Shown: positions 1 to 10,800 of the stretch, in pieces
Layout: each line of letters begins with the position of its first letter
Numbering within the stretch: the stretch's first letter is position 1
From: JBLHRE01 sp047625765
GTDB taxonomy: Bacteria > Bacteroidota > Bacteroidia > Flavobacteriales > JBLHRE01
DNA: 26,168 nt
NCBI GenBank assembly: GCA_047625765.1
Contig: JBLHRE010000010.1
Span: 1-26,168, forward strand
Reading direction: 5' to 3'
Program-made: the position numbers and the translations under genes
Notes under the pieces: model-generated
Database searches by the model: none
What the model was told of the DNA's origin: nothing
What the model saw: only the letters and a program-made list of their open reading frames with translations

Positions 1-2
1 TA

Positions 3-1700
3 ACTTTGGCTTTAAGCGCTGCTCATCCTCCTATAGCCTGGAGTACTTATGCTGATGTGCTCACTGAATTTGGTAAGGTAGTAACAGATGGATGGACTTT
101 TGATTTTTCACCATTTAATTGGAATAACAACAATACAATTATTGTATTCAAGTATGCCGCAAAACCAATGGTTGACTTGGTTGAAGATACAAGCACATGG
201 TCCTGGCCAGAAGCTGCAGGAGGAGAAGGAAGTGATCCAAGCGGTGTACAAAACGAGTTGAGAAATATTATTCAAAACGCCAAAACACTTGCAGAAACAG
301 AAGTAGATTTCGAAAATTTTGTAAACAAGGTTACTAGTGAGCATTGGAATGGTATGTTAGTTCTTAATGCAGAAGTACCCCTTGACTCTTTACCTGCTCA
401 ATTGCAGGGATTGGCAGCTGGAATAAACCCGGCAAATTTTAATGCGCATCACCTAGGGATAAATATCACTCCTGTTGAGAATGATAGTGGCGTTTTGTCT
501 TTACGTGATACTTCTCTATTTGGATTGATCTATTACGAAGACTTAAAAGACTTGGTTGAAAATGGAGATCTATACCAATTTAAAGTGCTTACATTAAAGG
601 TATTGTTCGATAACTCAGCAATTACCAATTTCTCAAGCAAAATTGAACTGTATGTCTCCGAACTATTTGGTGATATTGCTTCATTAACAAGCTCAAGCCA
701 CGGCAACAACCTTATACTTAATGGCGTGTATCAAAAACATGATGGACAAGATTCGTATGTTTTTGTTCTCAATAGCGATAACATTTTTGGAGTAGGCAGT
801 GAAGTCCTATCACAAGTAGAAATATTACATGCCGAATTCAATACCATAATTCCACCTGACGGACTCGATCCTGGAGCAATAATTCATACACAGTTTGTAT
901 TCTCAGGTAAGATGAGATTTAATGCATTGGAAGGGTTTGACATTTTCAGCTTTGGTACATGGGAAGATGGAGGTACCACAAATGATGGCTATTTAAAATT
1001 CAGTAACCTGAGCATTTCAATGGAATTCCCTCAGGAAACTCCTGATGCTCAAACTTTCAAATTCGATTCAAGTCAATTAGTCCTTGATATGCCTGGGAGT
1101 ATTGCCAGACCCAATAGCTTATATATGCATTTCCCACTCAATTTGGTTGGATTTCAGGTGGGAACAAAAGACACAAACCCGGGGGATAAAGGCTATATGT
1201 CACTTACAACTCCTTTGAATCAAGGAAACCTAAATGAATCGTGGTATGGATTTATTTTCAAACTGGATTTAGGAACCTTGGGCGCTTTAACAAGTGATGT
1301 CGGTTTTAAGGTTAATATCCTTGCAGGTTGGGCTCCAGATGCAGAGCTTTATAATGTTTATACGGGACTTAAGATGCCTGGCTCAAAAAGTTCAAGTACC
1401 GAAATTCCAATTGAAGGAATCCTAAAACTAGTTTTTAAAAGTATAGAAATGACCGCTACAGAAACACCTGCGAATCCATCAACAGGTGCTGCAGCAACTA
1501 TGAATTATGTTTTAAAATGGCGAAGCATTTCTCTTAGCCTTTTAGGCTACCATTTCCCACCTGGGCAGATTGATATGTATGTATTTGGAAATCCAGGAAA
1601 TGATAGTCGAACTGCATTAGGATGGTATGCAGCTTATGCTGGCGAAGAGGATGAAGAAAAAGAAGAGGATGAACAAGTACCAATCTTATCAGGACAATAA
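3..1700 (+). CDS. 3' part of a large beta-rich hypothetical protein with an acidic C-terminal tail
   Basis: The reading frame is open to the left edge of the window, and the first possible start (TTG at 6) has no supporting signal. The gene therefore most likely begins outside and about 565 C-terminal residues are visible. I do not recognise the family. The chain is rich in alternating hydrophobic beta-strand-like segments, has no obvious membrane helix in the visible part, and contains few cysteines. It ends in a run of Glu/Asp (GEEDEEKEEDEQ) just before a hydrophobic VPILSGQ end. Its style of long soluble beta-sheet segments resembles the N-terminal third of the giant protein encoded at 4828-17820, so the two may be partners, but I saw no clear shared motif. 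The next gene starts 14 bases after the stop, which suggests the same transcript. No function is proposed. Confidence 0.75.
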   Translation, partial: TLALSAAHPPIAWSTYADVLTEFGKVVTDGWTFDFSPFNWNNNNTIIVFKYAAKPMVDLVEDTSTWSWPEAAGGEGSDPSGVQNELRNIIQNAKTLAETEVDFENFVNKVTSEHWNGMLVLNAEVPLDSLPAQLQGLAAGINPANFNAHHLGINITPVENDSGVLSLRDTSLFGLIYYEDLKDLVENGDLYQFKVLTLKVLFDNSAITNFSSKIELYVSELFGDIASLTSSSHGNNLILNGVYQKHDGQDSYVFVLNSDNIFGVGSEVLSQVEILHAEFNTIIPPDGLDPGAIIHTQFVFSGKMRFNALEGFDIFSFGTWEDGGTTNDGYLKFSNLSISMEFPQETPDAQTFKFDSSQLVLDMPGSIARPNSLYMHFPLNLVGFQVGTKDTNPGDKGYMSLTTPLNQGNLNESWYGFIFKLDLGTLGALTSDVGFKVNILAGWAPDAELYNVYTGLKMPGSKSSSTEIPIEGILKLVFKSIEMTATETPANPSTGAAATMNYVLKWRSISLSLLGYHFPPGQIDMYVFGNPGNDSRTALGWYAAYAGEEDEEKEEDEQVPILSGQ

Positions 1701-1714
1701 TAGATAGCGAATAA

Positions 1715-2803
1715 ATGAGACCAATAAATAAAGGCGCATCAAACCCCAAATACACCCAACCTACAAATATTCAATTTGGAGGGGACAATATTAGACCAAT
1801 GAAGCGCATTTTTGGAACAAGTAATCCTACCTTATCTAAATGTCTTGACTATTGGTTGGCCAGTGTAAAAAAGGTTGCATACCCGACAAAAAAAACCGTA
1901 TCTACTACATCTAAAAAAAAGGCACTTAAAGCTATTGAATTACGCATTGACAAAATTTACAAACAAGCTAGTGTGCCTCTAACTCAACACTTAGGCAATT
2001 TCTGTTCATATTGTGAAATTCCACTCCCTGGGCTGGTTGAAGTAGAGCATGTTGTTCCAAAAAGTAATTATCCTACCTTCTCTACAGATTGGTATAATTT
2101 TTTAATGTCCTGTGGACCTTGTAATACTCAAAAATGGAAATCCCCAACCAGGAGTACCGTTAAGACTTGGATAGGAAAAGCAAACCCAACTGAAGCAGAA
2201 TATCAGACCGAAATAAGAACAAAAAACTATGTATGGCCGGATATTGATGCGTCAAGTTATCAAGATCTTCCTTGTGAACTTTGGTTCAATAAAGTATCTG
2301 GAGGTGGTTGGGAACAAAAAAATACTTGGGATGCTGCCGATTTTAGAAATCACGTTGTTTCAATGAGTATTCCAGACCGAACAGTGAGAGCAGCAATTTA
2401 TTCTGGAACTTCAATAACGTATGTTGATGTTCAAGTTCGTATTTCAACTTCAAAAAGTGCAAATAGCTATGGGACACAAATGATAAAGCTGTGTGGCCTC
2501 AATATTCCAGGAAACTCTTTTTTAACATACGATCGAAGATTAATTAACAGAACAATGGCTTGGTTCACTATTACTATGGCTGCAGGGCTGTTAGAAAATG
2601 TGACAACACAAGCTGAGTTTGATTTAATGTGGCCATTGATTCTTAGTCATGCTCAATCAACTGGGTTTTATTCCGTTTGGGTAACTATTCTGGATACCTA
2701 TGTTGCCAATTGGGATAAATCGATTAAGCTATCCACCTTATTTGTTAAAGATTCTGACCAACCACTATATTTTCCTAACACTAACAAAAGTAAAGTACCA
2801 TGA
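1715..2803 (+). CDS. HNH endonuclease, copy 1 of a tandem set of three
   Basis: The 362-residue protein carries a complete HNH nuclease core with a zinc knuckle: C97-x2-C100, E111-H112 (the EHVVPK motif), N128 and C133-x2-C136-N137 followed by K140. HNH proteins of this layout (short MRP start, CxxCE, VEHxxPK, WxNFLxxCxxCN, then a YxWPD motif) resemble the TIGR02646/PtuB-type nucleases, several of which cut nucleic acid in phage-defence systems. That family link is from memory. The C-terminal half has the YDRR...NRT and GFYSVW motifs that recur in the two following genes. The ATG at 1715 is favoured because all three relatives start MRP. Its stop overlaps the next start by four bases (ATGA), which indicates translational coupling. 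There is no signal peptide, so it should act in the cytoplasm or be delivered by something else. The target is unknown. Confidence 0.85.
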   Translation: MRPINKGASNPKYTQPTNIQFGGDNIRPMKRIFGTSNPTLSKCLDYWLASVKKVAYPTKKTVSTTSKKKALKAIELRIDKIYKQASVPLTQHLGNFCSYCEIPLPGLVEVEHVVPKSNYPTFSTDWYNFLMSCGPCNTQKWKSPTRSTVKTWIGKANPTEAEYQTEIRTKNYVWPDIDASSYQDLPCELWFNKVSGGGWEQKNTWDAADFRNHVVSMSIPDRTVRAAIYSGTSITYVDVQVRISTSKSANSYGTQMIKLCGLNIPGNSFLTYDRRLINRTMAWFTITMAAGLLENVTTQAEFDLMWPLILSHAQSTGFYSVWVTILDTYVANWDKSIKLSTLFVKDSDQPLYFPNTNKSKVP

Positions 2804-3909
2804 GACCAGTCAACAAAGGAGCATCTAATCCAGATTATACCCCACCCACTAATCTCACTTTTTCAGGAGATAATGGACCAATCATGCAAAAAATATACAG
2901 CACTAAATCTCCTAAACTATCTGATTGTTTAGATTTATGGTTAGCCCAAGTGAGAGGAATAGCATATCCTGTTTTAAATCCTCCAGTATCCACAAAAGAA
3001 ATGAACACCGCTTCATCTGTCATCCAAAACCAAGTAAATAATATTTACAAACAAGCTTCTGTGCCATTAACTAGCAGATTAGGAGATTTTTGTTCCTATT
3101 GTGAAATCCCACTACCAGGATTGGTTGAAGTTGAACACATGGTTCCAAAGTCACAATACCCCACATTTTCATGTGAATGGTCAAATTTTCTAATGTCTTG
3201 TGGACCGTGTAATAATACTTATAAGAAAGATAAACCCGATAGAGCTACAGTTTTAGGATGGTTAGGAGGTGTTGGCCCCTACTCTGAGCAACAATACAGA
3301 GACGAAATCATGAACAATCACTATGTATGGCCTGATAGAAATTCATATTCATATCAATTACTGTCAAATGTTCTATACTATGATAAATCAGGGACTTGGA
3401 CTGTAGTAACCACCATCGATGCAGTAAACCCTAGAAATGAAGTTGTCAGTTTCGATATTTCAACTCGCACAGTAGTTGGTAAGTTTTATCAAGGTTCAGG
3501 ATTATTTGCCCCTTCTGTCACTGCTGATGTTAAAGTAGGCATAGACGCCAATACCAGTTTTAGCCCTGGTGATCAGGTAAAAGCAAATGAAATGATTAAA
3601 CTATGTGCCTTGAACGATATAGGTAATTTAGATAGCACTTACGATCGTAGGGTTGTAAATAGAACCCTAACATGGTTCAAAATATGCACAGCTTGGAAGT
3701 TCATAGACACCATAACTACGCAAGCACAATTTGACTTGGTTTGGCCTTTAATAGAAAGTCAAGCCAGAGCAGCAGGCTTTTATTCTCTTTGGGTCACCAT
3801 TCTCAATGAATATAAAACCCCCAGTGGAGTTAATGTAGGAGCTTATTTCTCAACTTCTGTAAACAAAAACCTCTATTTTCCAAATACAGTTACAACCCAT
3901 ATTCCTTAA
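2800..3909 (+). CDS. HNH endonuclease, copy 2 of a tandem set of three
   Basis: This 369-residue protein is a clear paralogue of the preceding gene along its whole length. It starts MRPVNKGASNP (copy 1: MRPINKGASNP) and keeps the whole HNH core: C98-x2-C101, E112-H113 (EHMVPK), N129 and C134-x2-C137-N138. It also has the YVWPD motif, the C-terminal YDRRVVNRT and GFYSLW motifs, and the closing LYFPNT segment. All expected metal and zinc ligands are present, so it should be an active nuclease. The two copies have diverged well beyond recent duplication, which suggests both are kept under selection, perhaps with different targets or as a heterodimer. The start codon lies inside the stop of copy 1, so expression is coupled. 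The next gene begins nine bases after its stop. Confidence 0.85.
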   Translation: MRPVNKGASNPDYTPPTNLTFSGDNGPIMQKIYSTKSPKLSDCLDLWLAQVRGIAYPVLNPPVSTKEMNTASSVIQNQVNNIYKQASVPLTSRLGDFCSYCEIPLPGLVEVEHMVPKSQYPTFSCEWSNFLMSCGPCNNTYKKDKPDRATVLGWLGGVGPYSEQQYRDEIMNNHYVWPDRNSYSYQLLSNVLYYDKSGTWTVVTTIDAVNPRNEVVSFDISTRTVVGKFYQGSGLFAPSVTADVKVGIDANTSFSPGDQVKANEMIKLCALNDIGNLDSTYDRRVVNRTLTWFKICTAWKFIDTITTQAQFDLVWPLIESQARAAGFYSLWVTILNEYKTPSGVNVGAYFSTSVNKNLYFPNTVTTHIP

Positions 3910-3918
3910 ATTATATAT

Positions 3919-4815
3919 ATGAGACCACTTAAACGATCTAAACTTTTAAAACAAGCATTTTCATTCAATGCTCACGATTTACTTATGGATCATCATGGCA
4001 CTTACTGCTCTATATCAGAGGAACCACTGCCAGATCATTCGCTTGTAATCAATTCACTTACTGGTGAAGAAGTAAAAGAAAAAATAGCGTCTAAAGACTG
4101 GCCTAAACTCCTTCTTATTAGCGCTGCAACAGCACAAGCGATGAAAGGTAAGGATCCGAAATTGCTCAAGAAAATGATTCTCCCTCATCAATATGATTCT
4201 TTCTCCATTGATGATGATTCACCGTTTATTTATGAACTCAAAATGGTTGCAATATCCAAACTAGATGATGACGGAAATATAGTAGAAGGTCCTCAAGCTC
4301 AAGCTAAAGTTATTGTTTCCGCTACAACACCAGAAGCACAAGCAACAATTGATTTTTTTGAGTTAAACACCAAATATTATAATGCTGAAAAGAATCATAT
4401 AGAATATATCTTATCGGAATACAATGCCAGACACGATCATCGTGTCGAACACCGAACGGCAGCATGGATGAGAGCAACTCATGCCATAGAAACGCATCTG
4501 AAAGCAAAAAGGATGGGGATGGATACCACCCATTTAATTCCTTTCTTAAGAAATTTTGTAGACTCAACTGGTTATTGGTCTTGCTGGGCAAGTGTGATTT
4601 GGAAATTAACCAATAGTAGTCTATTACTCAAGCAAATTATGCAACAACCAAGCGAAAGTCCTGCGGTTATAAAGAGAGCTAATTTAGAAGAAAATGCCCT
4701 TTTGGAAAGTAAATCTCGTAAGCAGTCAAAAATGATACATGAATTTATAGGCAGTGGACCACACCATATTTTTCCAGGAACCCAAAACACTTGGTTACCT
4801 AAAACTAAAATTTAG
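3919..4815 (+). CDS. Degenerate HNH-family paralogue lacking the nuclease core (copy 3)
   Basis: The 298-residue product would be called hypothetical alone, but it aligns in pieces with the two HNH proteins before it. It starts MRPLKR. A CSISEEPLP segment at residues 30-38 matches their CSYCEIPLP, and later HDHRVEHRTAAW and STGYWSCW match YDRRVVNRTLTW and AAGFYSLW. It ends in an IFPGT segment like their YFPNT. The active-site residues are gone: the second Cys of the first CxxC is Ser33, the EH of VEHxxPK is replaced, and the second CxxCN is absent. The ~60 residues before the core in the paralogues are also missing. I infer a non-catalytic relative, possibly a regulator, inhibitor or adaptor of copies 1 and 2. 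It keeps an open frame of normal length and tight spacing, so it does not look like a decaying pseudogene. The next start is 12 bases downstream. Confidence 0.8.
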   Translation: MRPLKRSKLLKQAFSFNAHDLLMDHHGTYCSISEEPLPDHSLVINSLTGEEVKEKIASKDWPKLLLISAATAQAMKGKDPKLLKKMILPHQYDSFSIDDDSPFIYELKMVAISKLDDDGNIVEGPQAQAKVIVSATTPEAQATIDFFELNTKYYNAEKNHIEYILSEYNARHDHRVEHRTAAWMRATHAIETHLKAKRMGMDTTHLIPFLRNFVDSTGYWSCWASVIWKLTNSSLLLKQIMQQPSESPAVIKRANLEENALLESKSRKQSKMIHEFIGSGPHHIFPGTQNTWLPKTKI

Positions 4816-4827
4816 AAACAGATACTT

Positions 4828-7800
4828 GTGACTGCAACCCTCGACCCAATTTTACAGGCATTACTGACAAGGCTTGTCAATGCCCATAGTCAACCACCAA
4901 CCGATGAGCTCGTATTGGATAAAAATACTATTGGTGCAGTTGGGACTGAACTCATTACCTTAATAAAAAGTAATTTGTTGGTCGAGACAATCACTCTTAA
5001 AGGCGCTGGTATTTCGATCACATCTGACGCTGATACTCAAACAATAACAGTAGATAATGGAACCAATGGTTACGCAACTCAACCCATTCTTCGTGTTGCA
5101 GTTCCAGAAATCGTGGCTATTTTTGGAATCGACAATGCAAAACTTACTTTGTTGATGACTATTACGGTCGATACAGGGTGGTCTCCCTCACTTACATTTC
5201 CCAATTTATATTCACAGACCTATTTTGAAAATATTAATCTGATTAACAATAGTGCAAACCCTGTTCAATTTATCCTTGATAGCCAAGAGAAAAAAGATGC
5301 CCAAGGAAACGTAATTGAAGAACCTGAGCTTGACTTAAGAGCTAAAATGATACTAAGTGGTTTCCCCACAGACGCAATTATGCAATTAGTATCGGCTACA
5401 GCCTCACCCATACAAACCCAAGGACGTATGGTAGCGAACAGCACTAAAGAAGAACTCGGGATTGTAGCCTCTATCGATAGCTTTAGCTTACCCTTACCTA
5501 TCATTAGTAAGTTACAATTTAACAATCCTACCTATATGACTTATGGCAGTTTCGAAGCTATTAGTTACCCACCAGCGAAAGAGGTATACCTAAGAGTAAT
5601 GGCTAATGTTACTCTTGCTGGAAACATACTCCCATTGGCAGTACAAATGCCTTCTACTATGCGAGGATGGCTAGTGATGCTTATTCCTGGAAAAACTGTG
5701 CCATTATCTAATTTATTAGGGTTTTTAGGTGCATTCATAAGTCTTGATTTGGCATCCTACTTGCCTGAAAAGATTAAAATTCTCAATGTATTCGAGTTAC
5801 AGCAATTTATACTCGAATTAAATACAGACTTGAATGACATTCAAAAATTTAGGATTGGAATGGGAACAAATTCTGCTCAAAGTGGTCAATCATTATGGAA
5901 AATCCTTCCCGGCGTACTAGAATTAAAAGACCTTGGTTTTAACATGACCATTAGTAAAGATTCTAGTGGATCTGGATATAACACAATAGGTACAGTTGTT
6001 GGTTCTATAGATATTGGAAACACATTAACATCAAAGGTTCAAATTACTTTACCCCCAAGTGCGGGTAATTGGATTTTTACAATAGCCAGTATTGGTATAT
6101 TACCCAATTTGATTGATCTTACTCGTTTTATTGGTGGCAAACAATTAGCAGATCTTTTGCCTGCAGCATTAGGTAAACTGACCAGTTTTGAACTCTATGA
6201 ATTAACTTTAACTTACAATCCTTCTAAAAATGCACTAACTCAATTCTTCTTAAGTTTTGGTAGCACTGAATCATGGGTTATTATCCAAAACCAATTGGTA
6301 ATAAAATATGTGTTCATGGCTATGACAATAGATAATCCACTTGGAGCCAGTTCTGGCCCCTATGGAAAATTTGGAGGTTTACTTGAATTAGGCACCACCG
6401 AAATACAAGTTGCAGTGGCAAGATCTGATTCTTCAGCTCCTTGGGAACTAACTGTTACCTCTGATTCACTGGCATTACCAACACTAGGAGACCTAACTGC
6501 CTTAGTGTCTGCAAATCTATCAAACTTATTACCATCAGGTTTACAGTCTCTATATTTTAGTCTTGACGATTTATTGATAGCGGCAGACATTACAAATAAA
6601 CAACTTAAACAGGTAAATCTCACCATAGCTGTGCGACCACAACAAACAGGTAAAGAGGTTCCAACTTGGGTCATTATTCCAAACGTATTGGAAGTTAAAA
6701 AAGCAAGTGTAACCTATAATATGAGTCGTTTAGACGATACTCCTCAATCTGTGGTCATAATTTATGGAGGACTTGTTGTTGTTGGCATTCAAGTAGGTAT
6801 ATCTGCAACGCGTTCTACAAATGGCGACTGGGACTTTGCAGGACAAATGGCAGAAGGAGAATCGGTTGATGTCATTGAAATGGTCACTCAATTTCTAGAA
6901 ATTGATTCTGCATATAAACCGCCTTCCCTAAAAATTCAAGATGTAGCTGTTACATTTGGATTACGATCTGCGCCAAAGAAAACCCCATATTCACTTGCAG
7001 GTGCTATTAAGGGAAATTGGGATATGAGTCCTGTCGATGGCATAAACCTTAGCATGGAAGCCAGTGCCTTCTTCCAACAAAACGAAGATGGTACTAGAGA
7101 AGGCAACCTAACCGGAACATTTAAAATTGGTGATTTTAAGGTTGCAGCATCGTATCAATTCAATACTATCAGCACTACTTATGGCTTCCTTATTGCTTAT
7201 AAGGCTCTTGAATTATCAGCAACATTAACCAATAAACCCAATGCAAAGACTCCTTCCCAAAAAGACAAAATTCTTACCGTACATTTCCCTGATCTCTCTT
7301 TAGGAGATATGCTTGATTATCTGGTCAATATTGCCAATCCGAGAGTAACCGTAAAGTTATCAAGTCCTTGGGATATTCTTTACGATATCAACTTTAAGAA
7401 CCTCGTTCTTACGGTAAATATGACTACTGGTGAAGTAGATTTAGATTACAAAATTGACCTTCAATTGGTGTTCGCATACATTGACACCATCGGTCTTGCT
7501 TATGTAAAAGAAAACGGGAAAGGCAAAGTCAAATTCCGCATTACAGGAAGGTTCTTGGATCAAGAATTTACATCTGACGATCCGCTTACATGGGACGCAA
7601 TAGATGATGATCCTCCTGCAGTTCCCGGTAAAGAATCTGCATTTTTAAAACTCCGATACCTTGGTCTTGGTCAACATGTGGCTATTGACAAACCTGGAGA
7701 ATTTAACTCAGTAGAAGAAGTCATTGATTCACTGCGCCAAAACATGCTCCCAGTTGAAGGAGATGAGAATCCTTTAGCCAAAGCCCATGGTTTAAAATTT

Positions 7801-10800
7801 GACGAAAACAGTCATTGGCTTTTCGGCCTTGATATGACTGTAATCGGAACTGTTCGATTGGCCATCGTATTTAACGACCCCAACTTGTATGGATTATTAC
7901 TTGAACTTTCAGGTGAACGGGCAGGCGCTCTGGGTGGATTAAAATTTGAAATACTTTATGTCAAAATAACGGATGATATTGGTGTATTCAAGATAGAGTT
8001 GCGCGTTCCGGATGCGTTCCGTCAACTGGAATTTGGTGAAGTATCCATCACGCTGCCAGTAATCAAATTGGAAATTTATACCAATGGTAATTTCAAAGTC
8101 GATCTAGGCTTCCCACACCATGCCGTCTTTACCGATTCATTTTGCGTTCAGGTATTCCCTTTTATCGGCTACGGTGGATTGTATTTTGCATACCTTAATG
8201 GAGCCACTAGCAAACGAGTTCCACAAATATCAAATGGAACATTTGATCCGGTCATTGAATTGGGACTTGGCTTATCACTTGGCTTGGGCAAAGACATTGA
8301 GAAAGGTCCTTTAAAAGCAGGGCTTACGCTTACTGTAATTGGAATTATGGAAGGGGCTCTGGCATGGTTTAACCCTGATGATAAATCACTACCTGCTCCC
8401 ATGTATTACTGGATGCAAGGAACGGTTGCTATTGTTGGAAAACTATGGGGAAAAGTTGATTTTGTGGTCATCTCCGTTGATATAAGTGTAATCGCCTATG
8501 CAAGTGTAACAGTAACAATAGAGGCCTATCAGCCTATCCTTATTGAGATGAAAGTAGGTGTGGAAGTGAAGGCAAGTATTAAGGTTCTTTTTATTCGAAT
8601 ACACTTCAGTTTCAGCCTCGAATTGCACGAAAAATTTACCATTGGTCATGCAACAACACCTCCCTGGACGATTGGACAGCGATCCAATTCAGGAGGATTA
8701 ACTACAGTTACACAGGCTCCTTTACTAGCATCTTCAAGCATTGCGCCTATGACCTTTGCTTCAGCAGAATTTATAGAAGTTGCTGCTCCAAAAACAACAA
8801 GCAATCCCAAACTAAGGATGCAAGAGAGCCCGGTCAAATTCAGAAAAAAAGGGCATCATGTTGCTAGGAAGAAAATGATGCGTACTGCGATGATAATGGC
8901 AACACAAGCACCTTTACATTCTAAATCAACTAGTAAGAATGCCAGAAAAATGGGAATGGCAACCGCTGTAGTTGTTAGTCCGTCTATGTCTTGGAACACC
9001 GCTTTAACATTCCCATCAAAACAGGATGTAAACATCAACATGATGCCTACATTCTCAGTTGCTGATCCATCAACCTTATTGAATGGAGCTGGCACAAACC
9101 CTGTAACGGTCTCAGGAATGTCATTGTATCTCGACAATAGTATTCCTGTTAATGCAACAAGTGCTGAAGAGGCGAAGGTTGTAAGCATTGATCATTCAAG
9201 TAGAGCAACTTCGGCCGATGATACCGCTTTTAATATTTTAGTAAGAGGAATGCTTGGTTATGTAATGCAATCATTTACGCGTGCATCGATGACATCAATA
9301 AGCATCTCCGACCTTGAACTTATAAAAACATTACTTAGTTCTAGTGATGCGGAACACAATGGATTCAGTTATTTAAATGTAACCGAATTTATTAGCAACA
9401 ATTACAAATTGGAAATTATTGGAACGCCCGCTCAATCATTCCCAGGCGTGACTCCAGCAATAACTGCCAATGGTCCTTCTGAAACCAGTGGAACTATATT
9501 CCCAATGATTCCAGAACTTTCAATGGGAACACCAGACATTTCTCCTGCAATTAGCTTTCTGGATAATACTTCTGCTGATGATGCTTATGAGCAAGCTATT
9601 ACTGCATACTTTAATCAACTTTCAATTGATGCTACTGCAAATGTTGCAGTAAATCCATTGAGCCAGCAAAATGGAACCTCACCTCCTATTGATACAGAAT
9701 CTGTTGCTCAATTTGTTTTCCGCGATTACTTTATGATGATAGCTAAATCAGCAATTCAGGAAGGAATTGATCTGATGACGAGCTATTCATATCCTTTTGA
9801 AACATCAGATTCCTTATGGAGTATTGCTAACAATAAAACCTTATTCCCTAGAGTTGAGATTCAACATGAAGTACAGATTGGAGAAACACTGCATGCTATT
9901 GCTAAACATTTTAGTATGACAGATGCAGAAATCTCTCTTCTGAATCCAGGTGTACCACTTAATACACCCCTTGTACCACCAAAAACTATAAACGTAACCT
10001 TTGGAGTAACTGTAGACAGTATTGCTTTAGCCAATAAAGATATTGCCCTTGTAGAGTCTATTAAACTTACTCTCGATGATATTTATTATCAAGTAAAAAG
10101 TCAGGATACCTTGACCGAAATTGCAACGCCATACGATCAGCAAACTGCTGTAACTGTTGGAACTTTACCAGCAAATGCAAACAATATAGAACTTCTTCAA
10201 GATGGGCAGTTATTTACTATAGCACAAGTAGCAAACCCTACCAAATTTACGTACAAGATACAAATTGGGGACCATATTGATTTTATAGCAGCTTGGTTTA
10301 TGGTGCGGAACGATATTATGGGTTCTGTTGAACAAAATAGATTGAACTGGTATCGACAGACTATTGCCGACCTAACTCCCGAAATAAGTTTTGATCAAAA
10401 CCCAAATTTGGATCCAAGCGCTGCTTTACCTCTAGGAACTGTTGTGAATATTCCTATTTCATACAATGACTCTACTCCTTCAACAGTGACACCTTATACA
10501 AGTAAATCAGGTGATTTAATAACTGAAATTGCAGGCTATTTTGCTCTTACGCAAGACACAACTCCTCCTGCTGATTTCACAAAATTCATAACGGATATAA
10601 AGGCCATTAATCCGCAGATTACAAATTGGACGACTCTTAAACCTGATGACCCATTATTTATCCCAAAATTAGATCATAAACTAACAGGTACTGACACCAT
10701 TAATAGACTTGCTTCTTTATTTGGAGTTCCTGCTAATGATCTAGTAGGTGTTAATAGTACTAACCCGAATATATTAACCCCTCTTGCTGTTGTTACAATC

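Noticed and set aside
108..344. Reverse-strand open frame inside the first gene
   Set aside because: It is the antisense shadow of a well-supported + strand gene, with no motif and an odd Cys/Phe-rich composition. The other short frames opposite or inside the large genes (for example 4322-4591, 6360-6674, 8120-8314, 10994-11332, 20073-20396, 23496-23762) were dropped for the same reason.
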